DNA from: Lingula anatina
Taxonomy: Eukaryota; Brachiopoda; Lingulata; Lingulida; Lingulidae
Length of the DNA: 64,000 nucleotides
Reading direction: 5' to 3'
Assembly (NCBI RefSeq): GCF_001039355.2
Contig: NW_019775813.1
Span: forward strand, 214,886-278,885
In this document: positions 36,984-47,815 of the stretch, in pieces
Position numbering within the stretch: the first letter of the stretch is position 1
Layout: each line of letters begins with the position of its first letter
Notes under the pieces: generated by a model
Told to the model about the DNA's origin: nothing
What the model saw: the letters and a program-made list of their open reading frames with translations, nothing else
Database searches by the model: none
Position numbers and translations under genes: made by a program

Positions 36984-37132
36984 TTCCAGCCATGATTGAA
37001 AGACTTGAAAACAAGACAGTGAAGAAGGGGGACACGGTAGACCTGTTCTGCTCTGTGATTGGGGACAGACCTATGGATATCTCCTTCCACAAAGTGGGGA
37101 ATGCTGCCCCCTATGTCTACCCCACCCAAGCA
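36984..37132 (+). CDS. Fas2: Ig4, first exon
   Basis: Acceptor TGTGTTCCAG, donor GTAAGT, phase 1 in and 0 out. Encodes the first half of Ig4: first cysteine in VDLFCSVIGD and a sequon (NKT). The usual core tryptophan is replaced by phenylalanine (ISFHKVG), an unusual feature for an Ig fold that otherwise keeps its cysteines. Confidence 0.93.
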
Positions 37133-37152
37133 GTAAGTATACACAACCCCCT

Positions 37153-37208
37153 CCTCTCTCTCTCTCTCTCTCTCCTCCCTCTCTCTCTTTCATACACACA
37201 CACACACA

Positions 37209-37239
<31 letters not shown>

Positions 37240-37272
37240 TCTCTTGTGGTATTTCTCTCTCTCTCTCTCTTG

Positions 37273-37330
<58 letters not shown>
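37153..37330. repeat. CT/CA microsatellite directly after the Ig4 donor
   Basis: CT blocks alternate with CA blocks, ending in a (CA)n run of over 50 bases. It begins about 20 bases beyond the donor of the first Ig4 exon, inside a 337-base intron. CA repeats in this position are known binding sites for hnRNP L-type splicing regulators in vertebrates; a role here is inference. Confidence 0.9.
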
Positions 37331-37333
<3 letters not shown>

Positions 37334-37469
37334 CCTTACTTACTTTTTTCTTACTCGCTCATTCAGTCCTGTCCAACTCTTTCCACATCCTGAAGAACAG
37401 TGAGAGTGCCATATTTACCTCCCCAAAAAATCATTATAATTTGATAACTTTCCCTGTTGTCTTACCTAG

Positions 37470-37629
37470 TCTGACTCTCGCATCACCCTGGAGAAGAGCG
37501 AAAGTGGCGAATACACAAGCCTGAAAATGACCATCACTGCCACAAAGGAGGATGACCGTGGAAACTACACTTGCTTTGCGAATAATACGGGAGGATTTGA
37601 CAGGAGAAATGGGACCATCATTGTGCACT
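37470..37629 (+). CDS. Fas2: Ig4, second exon
   Basis: Acceptor TTACCTAG, donor GTAAGT, phase 0 in and 1 out. Second half of Ig4 with KEDDRGNYTCFANN and several sequons (NYT, NNT, NGT). Confidence 0.95.
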
Positions 37630-37802
37630 GTAAGTGTTTACATTGAATTCCATAACTAATCATTTATCATTCACCTTTTAAAGCAGAAAGCTCAAAACCA
37701 AGTGAAAAAGGAACTCATTAATTCAAAAGGTGGCATAGGTCTTGCGTACAGTAACAAATTAGGTACCAGCTTCACTGTAAGAATTAATAATTTCACTTCC
37801 AG

Positions 37803-38002
37803 ATAAACCAACATTTGTGAAGATGAAGGTGCCAGATGTGAAGTATCACTGGTTGGCCAGCCAGCCCTTCAAGAGGAACCTCACCTGCATAGTGGAGGCG
37901 GAGCCTCTTCCTGGATCCTGGATTTGGTTCAGAAACAACCTTCCCATCACACCCAATGAGACTTATGAAATTCACAACATGGGGCTTGTTAGTAACCTGT
38001 CT
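37803..38002 (+). CDS. Fas2: Ig5, first exon
   Basis: Acceptor CACTTCCAG, donor GTGAGT, phase 1 in and 0 out. Starts at the Ig4/Ig5 linker and covers the first half of Ig5: cysteine in RNLTCIVEAEPLP, tryptophans in GSWIWFRNN, sequons at NLT, NET and NLS. Confidence 0.95.
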
Positions 38003-38342
38003 GTGAGTACTGTGTACTGATCTTCTCTCAAAAAGTCATGTGCTATAACAATATAATGTGTAGCCCAAGTAAAATGCATTATCGGATAGACAGGGCATTG
38101 GATATAAGGGCATATAATGTAATATGTACAAAATAAGGATTTTTTTTGGGGGGGGGGGGGGGGGGGGAANNNNNNNNNNNNNNNNNNNNNNNNNTGTGGG
38201 GGGGGGAGAGAGAGAACAAACAAACAAACAAACAAAAAAACGGCAAAATCAGTGGTATCTTGTCTGCATTGAAATATGAAAGATCAGGTGAGCAGAAATC
38301 TAAGAAAGCAGTAACTGTTAATGTTATATTATATTTTCTCAG
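38003..38342. other. Intron within Ig5, with a 25-N gap
   Basis: Noncoding. The gap at 38170-38194 is flanked by poly-G, like the one at 16139. An (AAAC)n-type stretch follows at about 38217-38235. Confidence 0.85.
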
Positions 38343-38448
38343 GTCACAGTGTTAAGTTCCAACAAGTATTGGGTATTTGGCGACTACCGGTGTAATGCTT
38401 CTAATGATTACGGCAGGGACTCGCATGAAATCAGGCTCAATGAAGCCA
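38343..38448 (+). CDS. Fas2: Ig5, second exon
   Basis: Acceptor ATTTTCTCAG, donor GTGAGT, phase 0 in and 1 out. Second half of Ig5: VFGDYRCNASNDYG, with the second cysteine, a sequon (NAS) and the closing strand. Confidence 0.95.
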
Positions 38449-38892
38449 GTGAGTATATGCTTAAGCTTTCAGTGAGGTGATAGATCGAGTGCAATTTGAA
38501 CTTTGCTTGTAGGTGTGTTGGAGGTTTGGAGCAAGTGTCCTGAAACTAGATTTCATTACATTTTTCTGCTTTTACCATGTGATGGATCCTGCGTACATTT
38601 GTCAGCATTCTTGCTTCTTAAATTTGAATTTAGAGTAAGAAAGTTTTTAAGATTACATGATTGGATGGTTTGAAGTATTTACAGCCATTATTAGAATCCA
38701 AAAATATAGAGCTGTTAATGTTTGTTCTTGATGTTGTAAATATGGTTGACTGCTGCTTAGTTTAAAAGAAAAAAAAAAAAAAGATTGTCTGAACGGTTGC
38801 ATCCTCATACTGTTGACCAATTTCTTTTAATAAAGAACAGAAAAACTGATTGTTGTAAGAGTGAACTAAATTTTAATCTCTTCCAACCTCAG
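38449..38892. other. Intron between Ig5 and FN3-1
   Basis: Noncoding, with an A-run near 38768-38782. Nothing else recognised. Confidence 0.7.
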
Positions 38893-39060
38893 CTGTCCCT
38901 GGTCCACCTGCGTCCATTGATGTACTGGGCAGTACCCCGACTACAGTCCAACTGTCCGTGTCCACCCCTTTGAACCAAGGAGGCCCCCCTGTCAGCGGAT
39001 ACTTTATTGTATTTGGCACCAGTGACGCAGGAGATGAAAAGACAAGCAACTTTAACCTAG
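38893..39060 (+). CDS. Fas2: FN3-1, first exon
   Basis: Acceptor CCAACCTCAG, symmetric phase 1, donor GTTGTA (weaker than its neighbours). Opens with the typical FN3 entry TVPGPPASIDV and continues through PVSGYFIVFG. The B-strand tryptophan usual in FN3 is not present (VQLSVSTP). Confidence 0.92.
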
Positions 39061-39433
39061 GTTGTAGTAGTTCACGCTTTAGAAGTACAGTATTTGTGTA
39101 GCATAATTGGTATTTTGGGCAATTTTGCTTGCCATTTTGTTGATGATGAGGGAAAAATGGGCCACCTGAACATTGTAGGTGCCCAGATGTGGTCAGGGTG
39201 GCCCTGGTCGTCTCAGAGATTGTTTTTTAAGCTCTGTCTCTTGTCACCTCTGTAACATGTTGCTCTTAGTATTTAAAGGTTGAAGGAAAGGAAAGAAAAT
39301 GACTTTGAGGCTATATCCTTGTGATGTTCATCTGAAATTTTCTGAACTAATACCTTTTTTACTGACATTTTTTAAAAATTACATCACTCAAAGGCATTTC
39401 CTTGACAAATTTTGTGTGGTATTTTCTATTCAG
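39061..39433. other. Intron within FN3-1
   Basis: Noncoding; no notable structure seen. Confidence 0.7.
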
Positions 39434-39553
39434 GAGATGAAATAGTGATAAGGGACCTGAGACCTGATACAGCTTACAACATCAGGGTAATGGCCGTCAA
39501 TGAAGTAGGACAGGGTGATCCAAAAGAGATAGAATCCCGAACATTGGAAGTCA
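39434..39553 (+). CDS. Fas2: FN3-1, second exon
   Basis: Acceptor TTCTATTCAG, donor GTAAGT, symmetric phase 1. Encodes LRPDTAYNIRVMAVNEVGQGDP, the conserved F-strand tyrosine corner and G-strand of FN3. Confidence 0.95.
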
Positions 39554-39832
39554 GTAAGTGGCCTAGATAACAAATGTAGAGACAAACCTTTTTTTTTTCT
39601 TTCTTTTTTTTTTTTTTCATTATAGGTTTGTAGTATAAGTATCCTAATACTTTTTAAAATATTTTAAATTACAAGGTTGAGGACAAATAGAAATTTTTTC
39701 TTTTTTTTCTAAATGATAATTCTGCCGTCAACAGTTTTTTTTTCCAGGATAAAATGTCTTTGAACTGGTTTAATCTCACTAAACTATGGAAATTTTACGA
39801 TGGAATCTTCACTTGCCAATTTTTATTTCCAG

Positions 39833-39960
39833 GTGTCCCTGAACCAGTCTCCATCACCTCTCCCAAGAACAGTCCAGATTCTGACAAATACACAGTGGCC
39901 TGGGACAGGCCTCAGAACGGGGGATCAGTGATCGAAAGTTACACCATCAAGTACAGGACG
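39833..39960 (+). CDS. Fas2: FN3-2, first exon
   Basis: Acceptor TTTATTTCCAG, donor GTGAGT, phase 1 in and 0 out. First half of FN3-2 with the core tryptophan in YTVAWDRPQNGG and the C-strand SYTIKYRT. Confidence 0.95.
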
Positions 39961-40521
39961 GTGAGTCATTTGAGGTTCACAAATAAGTTACGACAGTAAG
40001 TACAGGGAAGTTAGTCATTTGAGGATCACAGATACTAAGTTACACTATCAAATAAAGGGTGGTGAGTCCTTTGAGGATCAGACATCATAGATGAAAATGG
40101 AGAAGAAAGTGAGTTCTGTCAGGACAGATAAGTTATGATGTGAAATGATAGTCAAAAGAGATTCAGTACACACACAAACAGAGGTTTTTTATTTTATCTT
40201 TTTAGTATGTGTTAAAGTATTTTTATGTGAATATTGTTTGATGGAAAAGCACTGCAATGGCTGTGGATTTTAAAATTGCAAAGCAAATAACCCTAATTTT
40301 ATTGGCCAATATGTAGCTGCACTTGGAAAGCTAGCTCACTTGGTAGATTTTAAAGGGAAATTTGTTAAAGTGACAGAGAGCCAAATGTCTGTCTATCTGA
40401 AGACATATCTGTGAAAATGCTTGTGAAAAATCAATATGTTTCCCTGGTAGAGGGTAGCATATGAGCAGGTTTGTAAAAAAGAATAGCTTTGCTTCATTTA
40501 ACATTGTCTCTTTATCTTCAG
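39961..40521. other. Intron within FN3-2
   Basis: Noncoding. It starts with a loosely repeated unit built around the donor sequence (GTGAGTCATTTGAGG, near 39961, 40010 and 40060), and about 40340-40465 resembles the element at 47698-47815. Confidence 0.6.
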
Positions 40522-40729
40522 GTTGAAATGGAGGAAGGTGCAGGAGATGTCCCAAATGTCAAGCCAGACTCTGAGGGAGAATGGAAGACGGTAGAGGTTC
40601 TGAGGCCTGAACGAAGAGTGATGACCCTTACTCAGCTTAACCCTGACTCTTGGTACGAGGTTCAAGTGTTGGCCAATAACAACAAGGGGGCTTCTGAAGG
40701 ACAGTCAGCATTTTTCAAGACCATGAAAG
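40522..40729 (+). CDS. Fas2: FN3-2, second exon (last exon common to all isoforms)
   Basis: Acceptor TTTATCTTCAG, donor GTGAGT, phase 0 in and 1 out. It encodes a long acidic C-C' loop (about VEMEEGAGDVPNVKPDSEGE), then LNPDSWYEVQVLANNNKGASEG, the F/G strands. From this donor the transcript can join either the GPI exon at 46421 or the linker exons downstream, all of which accept phase 1. Confidence 0.95.
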
Positions 40730-40748
40730 GTGAGTTTATCATGGTGAC

Positions 40749-40784
<36 letters not shown>

Positions 40785-43700
40785 AAACGATTATGAAAAC
40801 AAGGCATTGCACTTAGGTTATTTATTTGTATGATTTTGTGCAGTTTTAAGTTTTTCAGTTGAAAAAGACATTTTGTTGTTGTTGTGTCAGGCTCCTTCTA
40901 GTTGATATATATGTTCAGAGCAATTATCATTGAGATGAGTTTGAAACAATTACTGCAAAAAAGAAAACGTATTTGTTAGTGTTTGCACCTTTACTACGCA
41001 TTAAGTAAATTGCATTGTGAATAACATGCAAATATTGATGTCCAAGTATCTTTTATAAAGTTTTTATTTTTCGTTAAAGACATTTTATAGGCCAGTGTGC
41101 ATAGGTTGTATATAGTTTTAATACTTAAAGAGTCAACAGATAATTTAGACTTTTATGTGGCTATTGTTTCATCTGACTGCTGGCAAATTGATTATAGTTA
41201 TTGGAAATTGCTCCACAATTTATTTAAAATTCACATTAGATTTATTTTAAATTTAATTTATGACAACACTGCGTTTATTGAATTCTTTTCACTCGCCTGT
41301 AGGTGACGTAGAATCTCCTTGAGACACCAACCTTGAAAAATAATTATATGATACATCTTTGTTGAAATGATTAAGCCAAAACTTAGATTTTCCTTTTAAT
41401 ATGTTGCATTTAAATCCTATCTTAGTAGCAACTGTTTGAAAATAGAATACAGCAGACTAAATTAAAGTCCTTTTTAAATGCATTTTTGACTTGTGTATAT
41501 TATAGGCATGTAAAGTGAATTTTGATATTAATACTATTTATCATATATTCAAGGACTTTATTTTTTGTATTTATTTGACTAACATCTCTGCTTGATATGA
41601 CAGTCTAGATGATGTAAATATTTGTTATTATAATGCATCTTGTTGCAGATGGATGTTTTGATCCAAAACTCTACAGCAATACTTTGATTTGAATTTTTTC
41701 CCACTTATTTATTTTTAAAAGAAAAAAAAACAAAAGATGGTTTTATGTGGTCTCTTCATAACACATTTTAACATTGCAGCACAGCTGTTAATTTTTGTAG
41801 CATTTTGTGTTCATTTTTCCCCCAGGCAGTTTCTGGAGTTTTTGCCCTGTTTTCGTTTTGTTTTCACCAAGTTTTGTGTTTTCCCTTCTCAGCCCTACCC
41901 CTTCTTCTTTACATTGGAATCTAACAAAAAAAAAAAAAAAAAAGATTTTGAACATTCTCAAACAATCCTTTTCTGTATAAGAAGTACAGAAAGTATGAAA
42001 AGCATTAGATACTATGATGAAGCAAAAATTTTCTTATAAATATTTACATAATTTTGTACACTGCAAGCTGTTGTAGTATTAGATCATGTACTATGTCATA
42101 CCTGTTTATCTACAGGTGAGATTGACTTGAAATACCTCCCTTTAAGATATTTTACAGGTTGACATAGCTTGTTGATACTTCAAGGACTATAGATGAAATG
42201 ATATATTAAATCAAAGGTGGTCTTACTGTTTGTGTACAAAACTGGTAGACATTCTTGCCTTTTGTTGTTAGTTAAGTAAGGAATTCAACTGTTGTATGGG
42301 CCGTAGTGAAGGTTGTTCAGTTGAACAGTCCTTGTTTTCAACAAATTTTTGTGTCCTGTGTCTTATTAGTCTACCAAATATCCTGTTTTCATGTGATCAG
42401 TTTTGTGTTTACCCCTCAGAGTTGTAAGTTTGCTTTTTCGTGATTGTACTGGTGCAAATGTATTTTGGATTATCTACATATGGGCGAGGAAATCCTGTTA
42501 CTGTCCTTTATGTGAATATTTAACAGAACATCCAGTTAACTTGGAATATGGGCTGCTTTGTGTTGTCTTAAATTTTGTGAAACTTTATAGTAGACGCCGA
42601 TCTTGTTTTTACTTACAATTAATTACAAGTGTTGATGAGCATAACAGTTTTGTTAAAAATTACAATATTTTTAAGTGTTGTCAGTTATACTAACAGCAGA
42701 GCTAACAGTGATCACATGGCAATATATTCAAGTCCCCTCCACCATTGAAACTTTGAGTGACTACAATTTATTTTAATGTATGGGAAATAAAGGTCTTTGT
42801 TTATTAGTTAATACGTGAACATATATATATATTTTTTTTTGAATGGTGTTAAACTGGGCATTACACGTCCAGATATTTTCACCTCTGACAGTTGTAATGT
42901 ATATCAGATTTATATCAAACTATTTATAGAAAAAATTGTTCTGGAATTTTTGTTTTCTATCTGCTGATCACTGTTGGTATTCATGTGGCAGGTGTAAAGG
43001 TGAAGAGATGGAGGAGTAACTTTAGAAAATCAAGGTGCTTCTTAGTCGATATATTAATATAGCAGCTCATGGTCACCAACTGAAATATTCCTTTCACTTT
43101 TGTGTAATTGATTACCTTTAACTTGCAAGGTGCCCTTTGTTTGGGGAGGGGGTAAATTTTCAGTTAATGGTTAGGTAGATTTAGTTATTATAATTAAGCA
43201 GTAATGTTGGATAGGATTTTTTTTTCCGTCTAATTGCAAGTACCTAACTGTTTTAAGATTTTGAAAAAAAAAAAGTTATTTTCATGATTTATAGACCTAC
43301 TGACATAGCCTTCTCAATCATGTATGATATGGTTTTTTGGCAAGATATTTTAAGTGCACACTTCATTCCAAGTTGCAGGGTTGGTGAAAGAAAGAGAAAA
43401 AAGATAAGAAGCACTTTGAAATTACTTTCCTACCTTGACGTTCATTGTTTCAAGTAACACACTTTGATTTATCTAATTACTACTAAAAAATTCATTTGCT
43501 GTGAAATGATTTTGAACAATCTGAAGTGATCCTTTTTCTATGCAAGAGGCAGAAATTTTCGAAAAACCGCACTCGTGATGTGATTTAATGCAGTTTGCTC
43601 GTGATTCATGCACATTCATACCTAGGTAAGTTTAATTCCAGTATTTATTTATTTATTTTATCATGTGCACCGTCTCTTTTCTTATTGTCAGTTTCGACTA

Positions 43701-46420
43701 TTGTTCCACTTTTGAATGAGGGTATGCTTAGTCTAGTATTCCAGTCTCAGTTGCATGAGATCTCAAAATGAATGCATCTGATTGGCATGTCGTCAAAGCA
43801 GAAAAATATGTAACAGGCAGGCACATTTTTTGACTTGTTAAAAGCCTCATTCTCTTTATGGTTAGTTCCTTTAAAAAAAGGGGAAGGAGGAATAATGGTG
43901 GGTCGTTGATAGGCAAAAAACTGCCATTGATTGACATTTAAATTTTTCTTTTAATGTCGACTGTTTCAAAAGAAAAAAAGAAAAGAAAAAAAAAAATGAT
44001 GCAACATTTTTGTTTGCCCAGTAGCAGATTTTGAAGAAGACTAAAAAGTGGGCATTGCTTCACATTTAGATTAAGATTTCTGATTTCAAGAAGTTATTTC
44101 TGCTTGTTGAAAATTTAAGTAATTGTGTAGTGCCTCAAACCTGTTCTGCTTTGACAATTCATCTGAGAAAAATGTTCTAAATCTCTAAAATGACTCTGTT
44201 GCATGAACACTCACTTCTTAGTCAAGGTAGGAAAGTTGGTTACTACTATGGGATGGTTGCTATGGATGCGAACTTCAATAACGTTATTTCATTATTAGAT
44301 TGTAATCATTTTTATCACTCTATTGCTGTGCTGTTTATGAAAAGAAATGCTGCATGGTGCACAACAGAAATTGCCTCAAATGAAAATGCTTTACAACACT
44401 TGTCAGTTAAAACAGTGATAGAAATAGTAGCATTTGCCACTGGGGTGGAAAAGCCAACCAGCTGATGTGAAAATGGGAAGTTTTTGGAGATACCCATTTT
44501 GTAGTGGGTTCCTTTTTATAAAGAACCGTAATAGTCATTATCCCATAGTGGGAAACCTACATTCCCAATAGTGTTTGGCACATTATCTTAGACAATATTT
44601 GTTAGATGTCATTCCCCCTTGGTTAAAAAAGTTTTGGTATTGGGGATACTTTTGTAGACCAAGTTATCAGATTTATTTTTCTTATGTGTTTAACTGGAAT
44701 AGATATAAAGGGAAAATGTCAAGTTACTGGAAGTCAAGTGTAGTTTGTTGAAGTATTGAATGTATGTTTCACAAACAGTATGTTTTTTTTTCATTCAGTC
44801 CTTTTTTGTTTTTTTTTCTTTTTGTACACTTTCTAAAAAGTCTTAAATTACAGTATGTTTTTATTATAAACCACTCAGTTCTAAACTTCCAAGTTTTCAA
44901 GCGGTCTTCTCTGGCTGTGACACATACAGATATGTTAATAAGAACTTGGGCATAAAATAGCACATGATTCACCAGGATCTACATATCACAATTCCATTGT
45001 CAGCCAACATTTCCCTCTGATGTGGTTTGTTTTGGTAAATTTGTTTAGAAATTCACCAATAAATTTGGCAAATGAAACTGGGAGATGGATCATCAGTTTA
45101 GCAGGACTTTGTGAACTCACTGTCAGCTCTTCCAGTGAACCTCAGCTTGTGCATGTCCACAGAGAACAGTTCAAACAGGACCACTTTAGACTGGAATTCA
45201 TGCCCACAAGTGCCATCTAGTGGCCATATTTCGCAAACAAAATTGTAACAGCAGTTGCAAGCTAACTATCACTTCATGAAAACCAACCCAAGATTTCAAA
45301 GAGTCTTCATATATATATGGACATCTCAAAACTGATCTGGTTATATAAAGATGTACAAGTCTGTCCAGTTTCTAGTCTGAAGTAGATCTTGTCCATACGG
45401 AACTTTCTGTAATGAGTTTTCAATACCTTACTAAAACTCACTGGGTATGAAAGTATTTGTATCTTGCATGAACGTTTTACTACCTACACAAAATTGTAGC
45501 CTTGACATTAACATCAACGCTAGACTGTAGTTTATATACATATGTGCAAACTGACGTGTTGTCTTTATTATAGATTTTTTTTCTGCACCATCATATACAT
45601 TCACCTAAAGCATTTTGGAATGTTTAATCCTGCTTTGTGGCCACTGGCACTCATAGTAGCTTGTGAAAAATGAAGCCCTTGTCTTGAGTTTGAAAGGAAA
45701 TGGCTCCTAAATAGAGCTAGGAAAGTAATGCCCCTATGTGATCAGTAAAACTTTTGTCTATTTCCTTACCAAACTCCCCAATGCCCTTGTTCAGATTGGT
45801 TTTCATTGTCTTAATGGCATATTAGTCGGTCAGATAATCATCTGAAATATTAACTTTTGATATTATGTCTGCAGCATAGATATCAGGGAGGACATTGATA
45901 CCTCTATATTGTCCAAAATCAAGGAAAAGGTCTCTGATCCTTATTGTGAACTCACTGTATTATCATCAGTATCAAAATATTATGCATGGTTTCTCATCTT
46001 ATATAGTCAGTTGCATGACTGCAACTTTCCCCCTTTTATTTTTGGTTGCAGTTTTTTTTTATATTTATACATATCCATTTAGTGTGTGTGTGTGTTTATA
46101 TATATATATATACACACTATGATATTTGTATGTGTAAATGGTTAGATTTTTTCCTTTTGCATATGTTAGACAATGATGCCAAGAGAAGAAGAAATTAAGC
46201 TCTTTATGTAACAAACAATATGGAAATTATGATGGAGATTTCTTCTTGTCTGTGGGATTATTTTAGCAAACAACTTTTAAATAGCATTTTGACCTGTTCC
46301 ATGACACTTTGTATATTTCATATTTATATTTATTTATTTTCTCTTAAATTGCCATAATATATTTTTCTTGAATGATCTTTCACAGTCACTCTTTTTAACC
46401 ATGAATGTTTTGCATTTCAG
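40730..46420. other. 5.7-kb intron before the GPI exon
   Basis: Noncoding. It opens with a poly-T run (about 40751-40783) and contains A-runs near 41926-41943 and a TG/TA microsatellite near 46084-46117. No further exon seen. Its length, against neighbouring introns mostly below 0.7 kb, marks the switch between the constant ectodomain and the alternative C-termini. Confidence 0.7.
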
Positions 46421-46527
46421 TTCAAGTTAATAATCCAGGGAAGGTGACAGATGGTAACCCTGCAGGTGCGGTGAACAGCTTGACTTATCTGACGTTACTG
46501 GCTGCCATGATAGCTACACTGTTGTAG
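46421..46527 (+). CDS. Fas2: Alternative terminal exon: GPI-anchor signal and stop
   Basis: Acceptor TTTGCATTTCAG, phase 1 entry, stop codon TAG at 46525-46527. The 34 residues comprise a short polar linker (VQVNNPGKVTDG), small residues suited to an attachment site (NPAGAVNS) and a final hydrophobic stretch (LTYLTLLAAMIATLL) ending the protein without any cytoplasmic residues. This is the classic layout of a glycosylphosphatidylinositol attachment signal. The resulting isoform would correspond to the GPI forms known for NCAM (NCAM-120) and apCAM. The exact attachment residue cannot be fixed by eye. Confidence 0.92.
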
Positions 46528-47697
46528 GTGGCACCAGACACTCAAGACAAGACCAATTTACAGTTTAAAAAAATTGCCATATAAAGAAGCTGGTGCCAAC
46601 TTGGCCACAACAAAACACTCTTATAGATGTAGTGATATATGTATTGTGCTTTAGTGAGAACTATGGGTTATGGGATTTAAACATAAGTGCTCAATACACT
46701 GCAGGAAGAACTAACATACATGTAATACCTACCGAGTTCGCATTTGTGGCTTTGAAAATGGTAACTGTAATTATACATGTAAGGTTTTTGATATGTACTA
46801 TTATTGTAATGGATTTAGAAATGTGTATATATTAAAAAACCCTAAAGGCTACTTGAATGTTCCATTCATGAATGGCAATGTCATTTAGCCAGCTTGTTGA
46901 ACATGTCATCTTTCCATCTTTGATCTTTCCTTCATTTATGAGATTATCGAACGTGTAACCAGATTTTATTCTAAATTTGCAAGCAAATTGTCGTAAGCAT
47001 TTCTCTGGAGGTGAGTAGAAATTTGAAAATGGCACCATTGCTCAGACATAATTAGATACTCGCACATCTGTTTTAGAAACAGACATAAATGATAGAAATT
47101 AAGATATCTTAAGGCTTGATGCCAAGAGCTTTGTTTTATGTACTTTTATGTGAAATTGTCACATTGTGTCAAAAAAAAAATAATCAAAAGGAATTTCACA
47201 GAAAGAGATCTGATTGCAGATATTTAATGAATTGAAATGCCAAATGAAATGTCTAATGGTTGATGCAAGTGTATGTTGATTGCTTTTCACTTGGTGTATA
47301 ATTGAAGGTAGCGTGCGTGTCACTGTAATGAATGGAAAATTAAACTACAAATATATGTCAGTTTGAACTGTAATTCAAGTGAAAGTTTATTGAAGTTAGC
47401 TTTTTTATTGTAGTTGTATTCAAATGAAGAGACTATTGACTTGCACATTTTATAAAAATGTGGCATAAGTTCGCATGTCCCAAGTTCCCAACGGCTATGT
47501 ATTCTTTGTTGTTTGCAAATCCTGGCATTTGGTACCATTATAATAGTAGGTGCAATTACCTTTATATCTTATGTATCGTCCATTATGTGAATTATGAAAA
47601 ACGAGTATTTCAAATACTCCCAAAATTAAGAGATTGGAATACTTAAATTTGATGCCAGCATTCAGATTGTGATTGGTCCCAGATGATGCTCATAACC

Positions 47698-47815
47698 CAC
47701 CCTCTACAAGGGTGGCAGATTATATAGGGAAAACTGAAAAATCCACAGAGCAAAAAGACTATTTATCTAGAGACATACCTGTGAATATTTGTGAAAAATT
47801 AACCTGGTAGAGGGT
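47698..47815. mobile_element. 118-bp MITE-like element with 10-bp target duplication
   Basis: Flanked by perfect 10-bp direct repeats GCTCATAACC (47688-47697 and 47816-47825). The ends are short inverted repeats: ACCCTCTACAAGG and, reverse-complemented from the right end, ACCCTCTACCAGG. Non-coding. A 9-10-bp duplication would suit Mutator-like elements, but that is inference. A related, more degraded sequence lies at about 40340-40465. Confidence 0.7.
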
